DNA of 64,000 nt from Klebsiella pneumoniae (lineage in GTDB: Bacteria; Pseudomonadota; Gammaproteobacteria; Eutrophobiales; Eutrophobiaceae): positions 62,001-126,000 of the forward strand of contig CAMDWI010000005.1 in NCBI GenBank assembly GCA_945878555.1. The letters are read 5' to 3'. This document shows, piece after piece, positions 42,213-51,321 of this stretch. Each line of letters begins with the position of its first letter. Within the stretch, counting starts at the first letter, position 1. The notes beneath the pieces are model-generated. The model did no database searches and was not told the origin of the DNA. It was given only the letters and a program-made list of their open reading frames with translations. The position numbers and the translations under genes were made by a program.

Positions 42213-42989
42213 TTACGCCTTTTGTGTACCGGGAATAATATCTCTTGCATGTAACATTTGCAGGATTTCTTCACCGCCACGGACTACCACCTCGGGGGCA
42301 GGATGTTGTAACTCGGTGGCGATTTGCAGTAACAACTCGCGTCCGGTCAGACCTGGGGAGGACTGCAATAACTGGATCAGTCTGGCCGACACCGGATTCA
42401 GTTCGATGAATCCGACATCATCATGACGGTCACGATAGACCACGATACAGCTCACTTGATCCGGTGGGGTTGTGGGCAGATACTCCGGCCGGATCCGGTG
42501 TACCGGGAAGCGGTAGACCAGTGGCCAGGCGAGGTCACTCAGCACCGGAATACCTGCCAGCAGATCACCCTGCGGGTCGACATCGGTCACGTTGATATCG
42601 CGCATATCCATCGCCAGCGCCAACTCAACCCATTCATAGTGGGCCAGTTCATACAGGAACGGATAATCTCCGGGCTGTACACGGCGTCCGGTCTCCAGAT
42701 ATTGCAAAAATTCGGTCGGCATCTTTGGAAACAGCGGAGTACGTGCCTGGTGTGTACGGAAATAGTCACGGATCAGCTCATGCCACGCCGTATCGTCGAG
42801 AACCTTACGCAAGACCGGAAAGTTGTTCGCCATGAATGATTCCACATTGCGATATAACAGGTCACGGTAGATCGCCATCCGCCGGTCTTCGATACCTTCT
42901 GGTGCAGGAACATGTCCGGGGTCCCGGATATGTCGGGTAAAGGCGTACTGCAGGTCGGTAAAGCCCACTGGACTAGCGCCGGACGGCAA
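42213..42989 (-). CDS. hvfC: HvfC-like DUF2063 partner protein
   Basis: 258 residues. The DUF2063 N-terminal domain is visible in [20 protein letters not shown] and [20 protein letters not shown], followed by [17 protein letters not shown]. These proteins bind the RiPP precursor and pair with DUF692 enzymes. The start is uncertain: TTG at 42989 overlaps the upstream gene by 17 bases; GTG at 42968 would leave a 4-base gap. Last gene of the hvfABC operon. Confidence 0.88.
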   Translation of the reverse strand: MPSGASPVGFTDLQYAFTRHIRDPGHVPAPEGIEDRRMAIYRDLLYRNVESFMANNFPVLRKVLDDTAWHELIRDYFRTHQARTPLFPKMPTEFLQYLETGRRVQPGDYPFLYELAHYEWVELALAMDMRDINVTDVDPQGDLLAGIPVLSDLAWPLVYRFPVHRIRPEYLPTTPPDQVSCIVVYRDRHDDVGFIELNPVSARLIQLLQSSPGLTGRELLLQIATELQHPAPEVVVRGGEEILQMLHARDIIPGTQKA

Positions 42990-43827
42990 GGGCTACGGGA
43001 GACTGCCCATCCGCCTGCTGGTATGACCGGATCCTGTCGACCTCGGTCAGTAATTCCGGCAGCGGAGGTATATTAAAGTCACGCTCCAGCAGCGTGGGGA
43101 ACACACCGAAATGTTCATAGGCAACCGCTAACAACTGCCAGACCGGGTCAATCACGTCGGCACCATGCGTATCAATGCGCAGGTCTTCGGCCTCGCGGTA
43201 ATGACCCGCAATATGCGCATAGGCTATACGCTCACCCGGCAGCCCTTTCAGGTAGGCCTCGGCATCGTAACGATGATTGATACTGTTCACATAGATATTA
43301 TTGATATCGAGCAACAGCTCGCAATCGGCCTGCTCAAGCACAGCATTGATAAATTCGATCTCACGGATCTGCTGGCCCGGTGCAGCATAATAGGAGACGT
43401 TTTCAATGGCCATCCGGCGACCCAGAATATCCTGGGTCTGTTTGATCCGATCCGCCACATAGACCACAGCCTCCGGGGTAAACGGTATCGGCATCAAATC
43501 GTACAGATGCCCATCATCCGCGCAATAACTGAGATGTTCGCTGTAACAACGTACGTTAAACGTGTCCATAAACTGACGAATACGCCGGATCAGGGCCTCA
43601 TCCAGTGGGGCCGGCCCACCGATATTCAAAGACAATCCGTGACAGACCAGCGGGTAGTGTTCAGCGATACGGTGTAACTGGCGACCATACCGACCGCCAA
43701 CATCAATCCAGTTTTCCGGGGCAACTTCAAGAAAGGACACATCGGGAGGCAGGGTATCTGCGAACGGGCCACTGAAGGCCCGTCGCAGACCTAATCCTGC
43801 ACCCTGTACAGGGTATTGTCTGGGCAT
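42973..43827 (-). CDS. hvfB: HvfB-like DUF692 multinuclear non-haem iron oxidase (MNIO)
   Basis: 284 residues of the DUF692 TIM-barrel family. Iron-ligand candidates lie in [56 protein letters not shown] and [14 protein letters not shown]. Homologues oxidise Cys residues of EGxCG-type precursor peptides to oxazolone/thioamide or thiooxazole groups that bind copper. It lies 36 bp after the precursor gene and overlaps its DUF2063 partner. No DoxX-like hvfD gene was found. Confidence 0.92.
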   Translation of the reverse strand: MPRQYPVQGAGLGLRRAFSGPFADTLPPDVSFLEVAPENWIDVGGRYGRQLHRIAEHYPLVCHGLSLNIGGPAPLDEALIRRIRQFMDTFNVRCYSEHLSYCADDGHLYDLMPIPFTPEAVVYVADRIKQTQDILGRRMAIENVSYYAAPGQQIREIEFINAVLEQADCELLLDINNIYVNSINHRYDAEAYLKGLPGERIAYAHIAGHYREAEDLRIDTHGADVIDPVWQLLAVAYEHFGVFPTLLERDFNIPPLPELLTEVDRIRSYQQADGQSPVALAVRR

Positions 43828-43863
43828 AATGAAGCCCGGTAAGTCAGCGTATCCGGAGATCGC

Positions 43864-44193
43864 TTACATACCCATCGCGGCGCCGCACTTACCTTCACCA
43901 CAGGTACCTTCAGCCTTTTTCTTGTCAGCGTCCTTACCCTCGGCCGCCTTCATATCACCACATTTACCCTCGCCACATTTACCTTCACCACAGGCACCTT
44001 CAGCCTTTTTCTCGCCTTCCTTTGCCTCAGGAGCAGCACTGTCTGCCGCCTGGGAAACCATATAGCCATTGCTCAATACATTCGCTGAGAACGGATTCTC
44101 GGTCGCATTGACGATCGGGCTGATTGCAGCAGAAACGAGTAACCCGGCACCAACAACAGCAGCAACAGGTTTCAGTGTAGATTTGTTCGACAT
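43864..44193 (-). CDS. hvfA: HvfA/bufferin-like RiPP precursor with five EGxCG motifs
   Basis: 109 residues. A signal peptide (AAVVGAGLLVSAAISPIVNA) is followed by an acidic/basic linker and a C-terminal region with five motifs: EGACG, EGKCG, EGKCG, EGTCG, EGKCG (Cys 68, 73, 78, 98, 103), the only Cys in the protein. In HvfA and bufferin homologues these Cys are modified by the MNIO enzyme and bind copper. GGAGG lies 7 bases before the ATG. First gene of the operon, so precursor is probably made in excess. Confidence 0.9.
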   Translation of the reverse strand: MSNKSTLKPVAAVVGAGLLVSAAISPIVNATENPFSANVLSNGYMVSQAADSAAPEAKEGEKKAEGACGEGKCGEGKCGDMKAAEGKDADKKKAEGTCGEGKCGAAMGM

Positions 44194-44583
44194 CTTGTAT
44201 CCTCCAGGGGTTGTAAATACAGGTTTAATACCTGTTATTTCGACATTCTATCCAGCGGACAGGTTCCTGTGCAATGTAATTATAATAAGAGGAGCGGTAT
44301 CAGTCGTTGCATACGCGGTGACTCGAAAACGATTTCCAGATGTGTTTACCGCCACAGATCCATTGGCCTGAGGGAATATCCTCCAGCTACGAATAGAGTC
44401 GGTACCTCACAAATGCTGGTTATGGGATTCTAACCGGAGGAAAAAGCCGTCCGGGCTGGCTGTGAAAGACCGTGTGCCGCAGGGATGCGGCACCCGAGCC
44501 TACATGGACGTATTCACGGCGTGTCTTGAACGGCCAGCCCGGATGGCTTCACACAGTCAAAGCCTGCAAAGTCCCAATCGAAG
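44194..44583. other. hvfA-lysS gap with a structured element
   Basis: 390 bp with no gene seen. It must hold the hvfA promoter; no clear -35/-10 or metal-regulator box is recognisable. From 44446 it carries the large inverted repeat listed separately. Confidence 0.6.
44446..44547. repeat. large inverted-repeat element with internal hairpin
   Basis: Arms GCCGTCCGGGCTGGC (44446-44460) and GCCAGCCCGGATGGC (44533-44547), one mismatch, enclose a perfect 8-bp hairpin GTGCCGCA-GGGA-TGCGGCAC (44474-44493) and the text GAGCCTACATGGACGTATTC. I recall similar text as a dispersed intergenic element in gammaproteobacteria, but cannot confirm. It lies just after the lysS stop. Confidence 0.5.
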
Positions 44584-46086
44584 CTAATTCGAGTCCTTGT
44601 GCCGCATATGCGGAAATAGAATAACATCACGAATCGACGGCGAGTCCGTCAGCAACATAACCAGCCGATCAATACCGATACCCTCACCCGCAGCCGGTGG
44701 CATACCGTATTCGAGCGCGGTGATGTAATCCTCATCGTAATGCATCGCCTCCTGATCACCCGCATCCTTGTCCTGCGCCTGCTTGCGGAACCGGGCGGCC
44801 TGGTCATCCGGGTCATTCAACTCGGAAAAACCATTCGCAATCTCGCGTCCGCCGATAAAGAACTCAAACCGGTCGGTCACCGACGGGTCCTGATCATTAC
44901 AACGGGCCAGAGGCGAGACCTCGGTCGGGTAGGCAGTGATAAACGTCGGTTCCATCAGCTTCGCCTCGACGGTCTTCTCGAAGATTTCGATCTGTACCTT
45001 GCCCAGACCGTATTTAGGTTCAATATGGATCTTCAGTTTTTCTGCCAGCGCACGGGCCGAGGATAAATCCGACAGCCCGGTCCGGGTCATATCCGGATTA
45101 AAATGCAGGATGGCGTCGATCACGGTCATGCGCCGGAACGGTTGTGACACATCGTATGTGTGTCCCTGCGAGATGATCGTGGTCGTCCCTGTCAGATCGA
45201 TAACCAGCTTGCGCAACATGTCCTCGGACAGGTCAATGAGGTCGTTGTAATCAGCATAGGCCTGGTAAAACTCCAGCATGCTGAATTCAGGATTATGACG
45301 CGGTGACAGTCCCTCGTTACGGAAGCTGCGATTGATCTCGAACACCTTTTCCATACCACCAACCAGCAGGCGCTTCAGATACAACTCTGGTGCGATACGC
45401 AGATACAGTTCCATATCCAGTGCATTATGATGTGTCTTGAACGGCCGGGCAGTTGCACCGCCGGGCACCGGGTGCATCATCGGTGTCTCCACCTCAATAA
45501 AGCCGCAGCGCCCCAGATAGTCACGGATAAAGTTGATCACGCGGGTGCGGATGGCAAATACGCGTCGCGTCTGTTCATTCGTCAGCAGATCCAGATAACG
45601 CTGGCGATAACGGGTCTCCAGATCAGTCAGCCCGTGGAATTTTTCAGGTAAGGGTCGCAGTGACTTCGTCAGCAACCGAATGGAATCGACATGCAGTGAT
45701 AACTCACCCGTTTTGGTAATAAACAGATAACCTTCAGCGCCGATAATATCGCCGAGGTCATATTGTTTGAATTCTTCATAGGCCTGTTCAGATACGACAT
45801 CCTTTTTCACAAACAGCTGGAGGCGGCCGGACATGTCCTGCAAATCAGCAAACGAGGCCTTGCCCATAATCCGTCGGCTCATCATGCGGCCGGCCAGTTT
45901 TACCTGGATACGTTGCGATTCCAGATCGTCCTTGTTGACCGAGTCAAACCGCGCGTGTAAATCAGCGGCGAGTGCGTTGCGCTTGAAATCATTCGGATAG
46001 GCAATGCCGGTATCGCGCAATCGCTGCAGATGGCCGCGACGCTGGGCAATCAGTTCTTCTTCGGTACTGTGAATTTCGTCTGTCAT
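44584..46086 (-). CDS. lysS: lysyl-tRNA synthetase, class II
   Basis: 500 residues. OB-fold anticodon domain with [20 protein letters not shown], motif 1 [20 protein letters not shown], motif 2 [20 protein letters not shown], and motif 3 [20 protein letters not shown]. Charges tRNA-Lys. It lies downstream of prfB on the same strand, the classic prfB-lysS order. Confidence 0.97.
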   Translation of the reverse strand: MTDEIHSTEEELIAQRRGHLQRLRDTGIAYPNDFKRNALAADLHARFDSVNKDDLESQRIQVKLAGRMMSRRIMGKASFADLQDMSGRLQLFVKKDVVSEQAYEEFKQYDLGDIIGAEGYLFITKTGELSLHVDSIRLLTKSLRPLPEKFHGLTDLETRYRQRYLDLLTNEQTRRVFAIRTRVINFIRDYLGRCGFIEVETPMMHPVPGGATARPFKTHHNALDMELYLRIAPELYLKRLLVGGMEKVFEINRSFRNEGLSPRHNPEFSMLEFYQAYADYNDLIDLSEDMLRKLVIDLTGTTTIISQGHTYDVSQPFRRMTVIDAILHFNPDMTRTGLSDLSSARALAEKLKIHIEPKYGLGKVQIEIFEKTVEAKLMEPTFITAYPTEVSPLARCNDQDPSVTDRFEFFIGGREIANGFSELNDPDDQAARFRKQAQDKDAGDQEAMHYDEDYITALEYGMPPAAGEGIGIDRLVMLLTDSPSIRDVILFPHMRHKDSN

Positions 46087-46130
46087 AATCTAAAGTTTCG
46101 CCGTTAGCATCATTGTCGTTTATTATCGCT

Positions 46131-46178
46131 TCGTCACTCATGTTATTCTGGCGAACGCCAGAATCCAGTAAGTGACGA
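46131..46178. repeat. dispersed palindrome, family A copy 6, in the prfB-lysS gap
   Basis: TTATTCTGGCGAACGCCAGAA with outer arms TCGTCACT (46131-46138) and AGTGACGA (46171-46178), giving a long imperfect hairpin between prfB and lysS. It could also attenuate read-through into lysS. Confidence 0.65.
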
Positions 46179-46219
46179 CCTTTAACCTGTATTCAAACAA
46201 ACACAACTATAATTGCGGA

Positions 46220-47315
46220 TTAAATACCCGCCTTCAGACTCGCTTCCATAAACTTGTCCAGGTTCCCGTCGAGCACCGACTGGGTGTTGGTTATTTCAAC
46301 CCCGGTGCGCAGGTCCTTGATACGTGACTGGTCGAGTACATAGGATCGGATCTGGCTGCCCCAACCAATGTCTGACTTGGTGTCTTCCAGTTTCTGCTGC
46401 TCAGCCATCCGCTTCTGCATTTCCATTTCATACAATTTCGCACGTAACTGTTTGTGCGCACTGTCGCGGTTCTTGTGCTGTGAACGGTCAGACTGACACT
46501 GCACGACGATACCGCTGGGAATATGCGTGATCCGTATCGCGGAGTCGGTCTTGTTCACATGTTGTCCGCCCGCACCACTGGCACGGTAGGTATCGATCCG
46601 CAGATCAGCCGGATTGATTTCAATATCGATATCGTCATCAATTTCAGGTGAAACAAAGACCGAGGCAAACGAGGTATGACGCCGGTTGCCGGAGTCAAAC
46701 GGTGACTTGCGTACCAGACGGTGGACACCGGTCTCGGTCCTGAGCCAGCCGTAGGCGTAATCGCCGGTATATTTGATGGTCGCGCTCTTGATACCGGCCA
46801 CGTCACCTGGTGAAACTTCGATCAGTTCGATGCCAAAACCGTGCGCCTCACCCCAACGGGTGAACATGCGCAACATCATCTCCGCCCAGTCCTGGGCCTC
46901 GGTACCACCGGAGCCGGCCTGGATGTCGAGAAACGCATTATTCTGGTCCATTTCGCCAGAGAACATGCGGCGGAATTCAAGCTCTTCGAGTTTTTTCTGC
47001 AACTGATCCAGATCACGGTCCACTTCGGCGACAGTATCCGGGTCGTTCTCTTCCTTCGCCATGGCCAGCAGTTCTTCTGCCTCGTCGATGCCGGAGGTCA
47101 GTGTGGTGATGGTCCTGACGATATTTTCGAGGGCAGCACGTTCCTTGCCCAGGGCCTGCGCACGTTCCGGGTCGTCCCAGACGTTCGGCAGCTCGAGTTC
47201 GCGGGTGACTTCTACCAGTCTTTCAGATTTGAGATCGTATTCAAAGATACCTCCTCAGGGATTCGGTCCTTCCCTTGATATCCTTGATGTGCGCGATGAC
47301 TGAGGTAATTTCCAT
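46220..47315 (-). CDS. prfB: peptide chain release factor 2, with programmed +1 frameshift
   Basis: Start ATG 47315. The first 24 codons end at CTT TGA (47246-47241); reading +1 past the T at 47243 continues GAA TAC GAT to TAA at 46220, giving 364 residues, the usual RF2 length. AGGAGG (47255-47250) lies 3 bases before CTT, as in known prfB frameshift sites. RF2 identity is shown by [14 protein letters not shown] (SPF tripeptide) and [16 protein letters not shown] (GGQ). It ends translation at UGA/UAA and autoregulates through its own UGA. Confidence 0.97.
47240..47255 (-). promoter_or_regulatory. prfB programmed +1 frameshift site
   Basis: Minus-strand AGGAGG-TAT-CTT-TGA-A: an internal Shine-Dalgarno-like AGGAGG 3 bases before the CTT-TGA slip. 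Slow reading of UGA when RF2 is scarce lets ribosomes slip +1 and make more RF2. The usual base after TGA is C; here it is A. Confidence 0.93.
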
Positions 47316-47384
47316 GTTAAATGTCCAGTGACTGAATAATTGGGGGGATTCTACTACAAGGCGGGATCGTGATACAGGATTAGA

Positions 47385-49139
47385 TCAGGCCCCTTCTGCC
47401 GTGATGACAGGTTCAAGATATTCGACGATCAGCTGCGGTGTGCGTCGACCCATATATTCGTTGATATCGAGCCGGAAGACCGCATTGATCCGGGAGGTGC
47501 CTTTCGGCCAGGCACGGTTGGTCATATTAAACGCAATCGCCTCGATGTCGCGACCGCCTCCAACAGCACGGACCTTCAGCTTCAGATGGTTCTCACCGAC
47601 GATCTTCTTGTCCACTATCTCGAAACAGCCATCAAATACCGGCTCAGGGAAACCCTGCCCCCAGGGACCGGCATTGCGGATCAACTCGGCCACCTCCATC
47701 GTGAACTCCTCGCGCCCAAGCTCGCCATCAGAATGGATGTCCGCATCCACACCATTTTCCAGCATCAGCTTGCACACCTGTACATCAAACATACGCGAAA
47801 ACTCTGCATAGGCCTGTTCCGGTATGGTCAGACCGGCCGCCATCGCATGACCACCAAAGGTCACGATCAGGTCGGGTTGCTCGGTCGCAATCCTGTCGAT
47901 CACATCGCGGATATGGATGCCACTGATCGAGCGTGCCGAGCCCTTGAACAGGCCTTCTTCATCGCGGGCAAAGGCAATGACCGGCCGCTGCAATCTGTCC
48001 TTGATCTTCGAGGCGAGTATGCCTATTACGCCCTGATGCCAGTCAGACTTGTAAAGACACAAACCGGACGGCAGCGGCTGATCGTTTGCAATATGCATGC
48101 GCGTCACTTCCTGCATCGCCTGCTGCTGCATTTCGTCCTGGATGTCCTTACGCTGGCGGTTCAGTTCGTCCAGTTGTTTTGCCATCGCATAACTTGCATC
48201 AATACTATTGCTGATCAGGCATTCAATCCCGAGGCTCATATCGGTCAGCCGACCGGCGGCATTCAGCCGTGGTCCGGCAACAAAGCCGATGTCACCGGCA
48301 CAGATATTGTTGAGATCCTTCCCGGCCACATCAAACAGGGCACGCACACCCGGAAGACAACGTCCACTGCGAATGAGGGCGAGGCCATAAGCGACCATAA
48401 TACGATTGTTATGATCAAGCGGGACCACATCAGCGACTGTACCCAGCGCCACCAGATCCATCAGACCGGCGAGGTTAGGCTCGGGCAGATTGCGTTTGCC
48501 AAACCAGTCCCGCTTGCGCAACTCGGCCCGCACAGCCGCGAGCACATAGAACATCACGCCGACACCGGCGATACATTTGCTCGGAAAGCTGTCACCCGGC
48601 AGGTTCGGATTCACTATCGCGCTTGCCTCCGGCAACGCCCTGCCCGGCAGATGATGATCGGTAATGATCACCTCGATACCATTCGCACGCGCCAACGCCA
48701 CACCGTCGATACTGGAGATGCCATTATCGACCGTGACGATGGCATCCGGGCCCAGATCCAGCGCAAGCTCAACCACACCGGTGCCCAGACCATAACCGTG
48801 TTTGAACCGGTCCGGCACCAGATATTCAACACGGGCCGCGCCCATGCCCAGCAAGCCACGGATGGCGAGTGCGCAGGCAGTGGCACCGTCGGCATCATAG
48901 TCTGAAACAATCAGGATATATTTTTGCTGCTCGACCAGATCGGCCAATAGGCCGGCGGCCTGGTCTATATTCAGCAGGCCTTCATACGAACACAGACGGT
49001 TCAGTCCATACTCCAGTTCGGTGGCTGAGCCCACACGACGGGCGGCGTAGATACGGCGCAGGACGGGATGGATATGGTCAGGCCAGTTGACAACAGAGCT
49101 GCCAGCACGCCGACGGATGATACGCCCGGGCCCGTTCAT
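47385..49139 (-). CDS. recJ: single-strand exonuclease RecJ
   Basis: 584 residues from ATG 49139, whose ATGA overlaps the rpfE stop; the track of the frame upstream to 49199 lies inside rpfE. DHH phosphoesterase motifs: VSDYDADGATACALAIRGLL and VIITDHHLPGRALPEASAIV, then the DHHA1 GGHAMAAGLTIPEQ motif. It degrades 5' single-stranded ends in repair. Coupled with rpfE. Confidence 0.95.
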   Translation of the reverse strand: MNGPGRIIRRRAGSSVVNWPDHIHPVLRRIYAARRVGSATELEYGLNRLCSYEGLLNIDQAAGLLADLVEQQKYILIVSDYDADGATACALAIRGLLGMGAARVEYLVPDRFKHGYGLGTGVVELALDLGPDAIVTVDNGISSIDGVALARANGIEVIITDHHLPGRALPEASAIVNPNLPGDSFPSKCIAGVGVMFYVLAAVRAELRKRDWFGKRNLPEPNLAGLMDLVALGTVADVVPLDHNNRIMVAYGLALIRSGRCLPGVRALFDVAGKDLNNICAGDIGFVAGPRLNAAGRLTDMSLGIECLISNSIDASYAMAKQLDELNRQRKDIQDEMQQQAMQEVTRMHIANDQPLPSGLCLYKSDWHQGVIGILASKIKDRLQRPVIAFARDEEGLFKGSARSISGIHIRDVIDRIATEQPDLIVTFGGHAMAAGLTIPEQAYAEFSRMFDVQVCKLMLENGVDADIHSDGELGREEFTMEVAELIRNAGPWGQGFPEPVFDGCFEIVDKKIVGENHLKLKVRAVGGGRDIEAIAFNMTNRAWPKGTSRINAVFRLDINEYMGRRTPQLIVEYLEPVITAEGA

Positions 49140-50161
49140 GCGTTGCGATAGTCCCCGAGCGGCACAGGCCGACGCCAGAACCGCTTCAGACCGAACCAAC
49201 CCGTGTTAAAACCATGGCCTTCAGTAAGAATCGTCAGCCGGTTGATCCTGCGCTTGCGCAAAAGATCCAGCGCCGGGCGGAACCACGCATTCTCAAGTGA
49301 CTCCAGCGCCTGATGCCATAACATCAGGTTCTGGTACTGGGCCGGGGTCTGACAATGTTGCAACATGACCAACGCATTGTCTTCGGCGGCACAGGTATCG
49401 ATTACCGTGACCAGATCTGCGGTCGCTGGATACCAGGGGCTGCCCGTCATTGTCGCCATGCCGCGCACAAACAGATCGTCAGTAAATACCGCGGTCCACT
49501 CCCAGCTAAAATCATCTGGCAAGTCACCCAGTCCCCAGAACCACACACTGTTCACCGGCATTTCGCCTCGACTCTCACGCAGCTGGTTCAGATCACAGGC
49601 ATATAACTGCATCTGAATCTCGTTCATTACAGAATGAAACTTGCGCGCATCGGCACCTTGCGGCAACAGGCGGCGTATGTCCTTGCCCACAACCAGCGGC
49701 AGTTCGGTTGTCGTCAGATCAGGCACCTCGTCCATGCGGATATACCAGCGATCTTCCGTGGGGACCTCCAGCGTCCAGCCATAATGTGACAGGACCTTGT
49801 TCACCTCGGCGGCGATCGCGAGTGCATCATGTCTGCTGAGCCCGAGTATGAATGAATCCATCAACACCAGACCGTCACGTTCCGGTCGCAGATATACCGG
49901 ATCTGCCCGCATCCAGCTACCTTGCGGCGGTTCATTATCATCAGACAGGCGTGTAAGTGCCGCGACCGGGACATCTCGCGCAGGGTCAAGTGCAATATCG
50001 GTCAGCCCACAGAGGCTACGGTACAACGAAGGAGACAAATCAGATCGATGGTCGGAGCGCGCGAGCAGCATTTGCAACGCGTCCAGTTTCGGGGCAAGGT
50101 CTTCCGTGTAATTCGAGTCCGGGCCAAACAATCCGGGGATCAACAAGGTCAGATTTCGCAT
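49136..50161 (-). CDS. rpfE: RpfE-like protein (COG4255)
   Basis: 341 residues starting LTLLIPGLFGPDSN. Conserved features include WYIRMDEVPDLTTTELPLVV, GKDIRRLLPQGADARKFHSV and NEIQMQLYACDLNQLRESRG, then NSVWFWGLGDLP, typical of the RpfE family, sometimes labelled phosphoglycerate mutase-like. In Xanthomonas rpfE lies beside recJ, as here. Biochemical function not established. No signal peptide. Confidence 0.75.
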   Translation of the reverse strand: MRNLTLLIPGLFGPDSNYTEDLAPKLDALQMLLARSDHRSDLSPSLYRSLCGLTDIALDPARDVPVAALTRLSDDNEPPQGSWMRADPVYLRPERDGLVLMDSFILGLSRHDALAIAAEVNKVLSHYGWTLEVPTEDRWYIRMDEVPDLTTTELPLVVGKDIRRLLPQGADARKFHSVMNEIQMQLYACDLNQLRESRGEMPVNSVWFWGLGDLPDDFSWEWTAVFTDDLFVRGMATMTGSPWYPATADLVTVIDTCAAEDNALVMLQHCQTPAQYQNLMLWHQALESLENAWFRPALDLLRKRRINRLTILTEGHGFNTGWFGLKRFWRRPVPLGDYRNA

Positions 50162-50193
50162 GGCGGGAATTTACCCTAACCGGTTACGAATGA

Positions 50194-51321
50194 CTAATTA
50201 ATATTCCCGAGTATCGCCTTCTTCACCTGCTCCAGATCGGCCTCGACCCGGATGACCGGTGAGGTACTTTGCTTGATCGCCGTATCGGGGTCTTTCAATC
50301 CATGTCCGGTCAATGTACACACGATCAGACTGCCTTCCGGGATCTTGCCTGAGCTGATGTCTTTCATCGCACCAGCGAGTGACACAGCAGAGGCCGGCTC
50401 ACAAAAGATGCCCTCCCGTTCTGACAGTAATTTTTGTGCTGCCAGGATATCGGCATCGGAAAACTCATCAAACCAGCCTCTGGAATCGCGCTGTGCGGTC
50501 CAGGCCTGTTCCCAGGACTGTGGATTACCAATGCGGATTGCGGTGGCTACTGTCTCGGGACTGTCTATTGGATGACCGCGCAGGAACGGGGCGGCACCAC
50601 TGGCCTGGTACCCACACATGACCGGGGTCTTGTCGATGACCTTGTCCCGGTTATAACTGCCCTGCTCTTTCTGGAATGAATCCGCATACACCGGTATGCC
50701 AGCATATTCGCAATAGCCGAGCCAGTGGGCGGTGATATTGCCAGCATTGCCTACCGGCAGACAGTGATAATCGGGGGCACGTCCCAACGCGTCGATGATC
50801 TCAAAAGCGATGGTCTTCTGCCCGTGGATACGATAGGGATTGATCGAATTGACGATCGTGACCGGCGCCGCATCACCGACCTCCTTGACCAGACGCATAC
50901 CATCATCAAAATTACCGAGGATCTGGATCACTACCGACCCCTTGATCATCGCCTGCGCCAGTTTACCCTGGGCAATCTTGCCGTCCGGGATCAACACAAA
51001 ACATTTGATACCGGCCCGGCTGGCATACGCTGCGGCGGCTGCCGAGGTATTACCGGTCGAGGCACAGATGATCGCACGTGAACCCTCGTTGACCGCCTGG
51101 GTGACTGCCATCGTCATGCCACGGTCCTTGAACGAACCGGTCGGGTTCAGTCCTTCAAACTTCACATAGATCTGTACATCCTTGCCTAGCAGACGCGGGA
51201 TGTTGACCAACGGGATCAGCGGTGTATTACCTTCATGCAAGGTCACGATACAGGTATTGTCATTGACCGGCAGACGGCTGCGGTATCGGTCAATCAGGCC
51301 TTTGTATAAATGTTGTGTCAT
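50194..51321 (-). CDS. thrC: threonine synthase
   Basis: 375 residues, PLP fold type II. The PLP Lys lies in GLNPTGSFKDRGMTMAVTQA, the phosphate-binding GNAGNITAHWLGYCEYAG later. TLHEGNTPLIPL marks the N-terminus. It converts O-phosphohomoserine to threonine. ATG 51321 shares its A with the last base of the hom stop, so the two genes are coupled. Confidence 0.95.
   Translation of the reverse strand: MTQHLYKGLIDRYRSRLPVNDNTCIVTLHEGNTPLIPLVNIPRLLGKDVQIYVKFEGLNPTGSFKDRGMTMAVTQAVNEGSRAIICASTGNTSAAAAAYASRAGIKCFVLIPDGKIAQGKLAQAMIKGSVVIQILGNFDDGMRLVKEVGDAAPVTIVNSINPYRIHGQKTIAFEIIDALGRAPDYHCLPVGNAGNITAHWLGYCEYAGIPVYADSFQKEQGSYNRDKVIDKTPVMCGYQASGAAPFLRGHPIDSPETVATAIRIGNPQSWEQAWTAQRDSRGWFDEFSDADILAAQKLLSEREGIFCEPASAVSLAGAMKDISSGKIPEGSLIVCTLTGHGLKDPDTAIKQSTSPVIRVEADLEQVKKAILGNIN

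Noticed and set aside
43829..44065. Plus-strand ORF with LPSPHLPSPQ repeats
   Set aside because: Complement of the EGKCG repeats of the hvfA precursor; no ribosome site.
46220..47062. prfB as a 280-residue protein from the internal ATG
   Set aside because: It would lack the N-terminal domain of RF2; the frameshift site and ATG at 47315 restore the full length.
47586..48905. 439-codon plus-strand ORF opposite recJ
   Set aside because: His/Thr-rich antisense shadow of RecJ with no recognisable domain.
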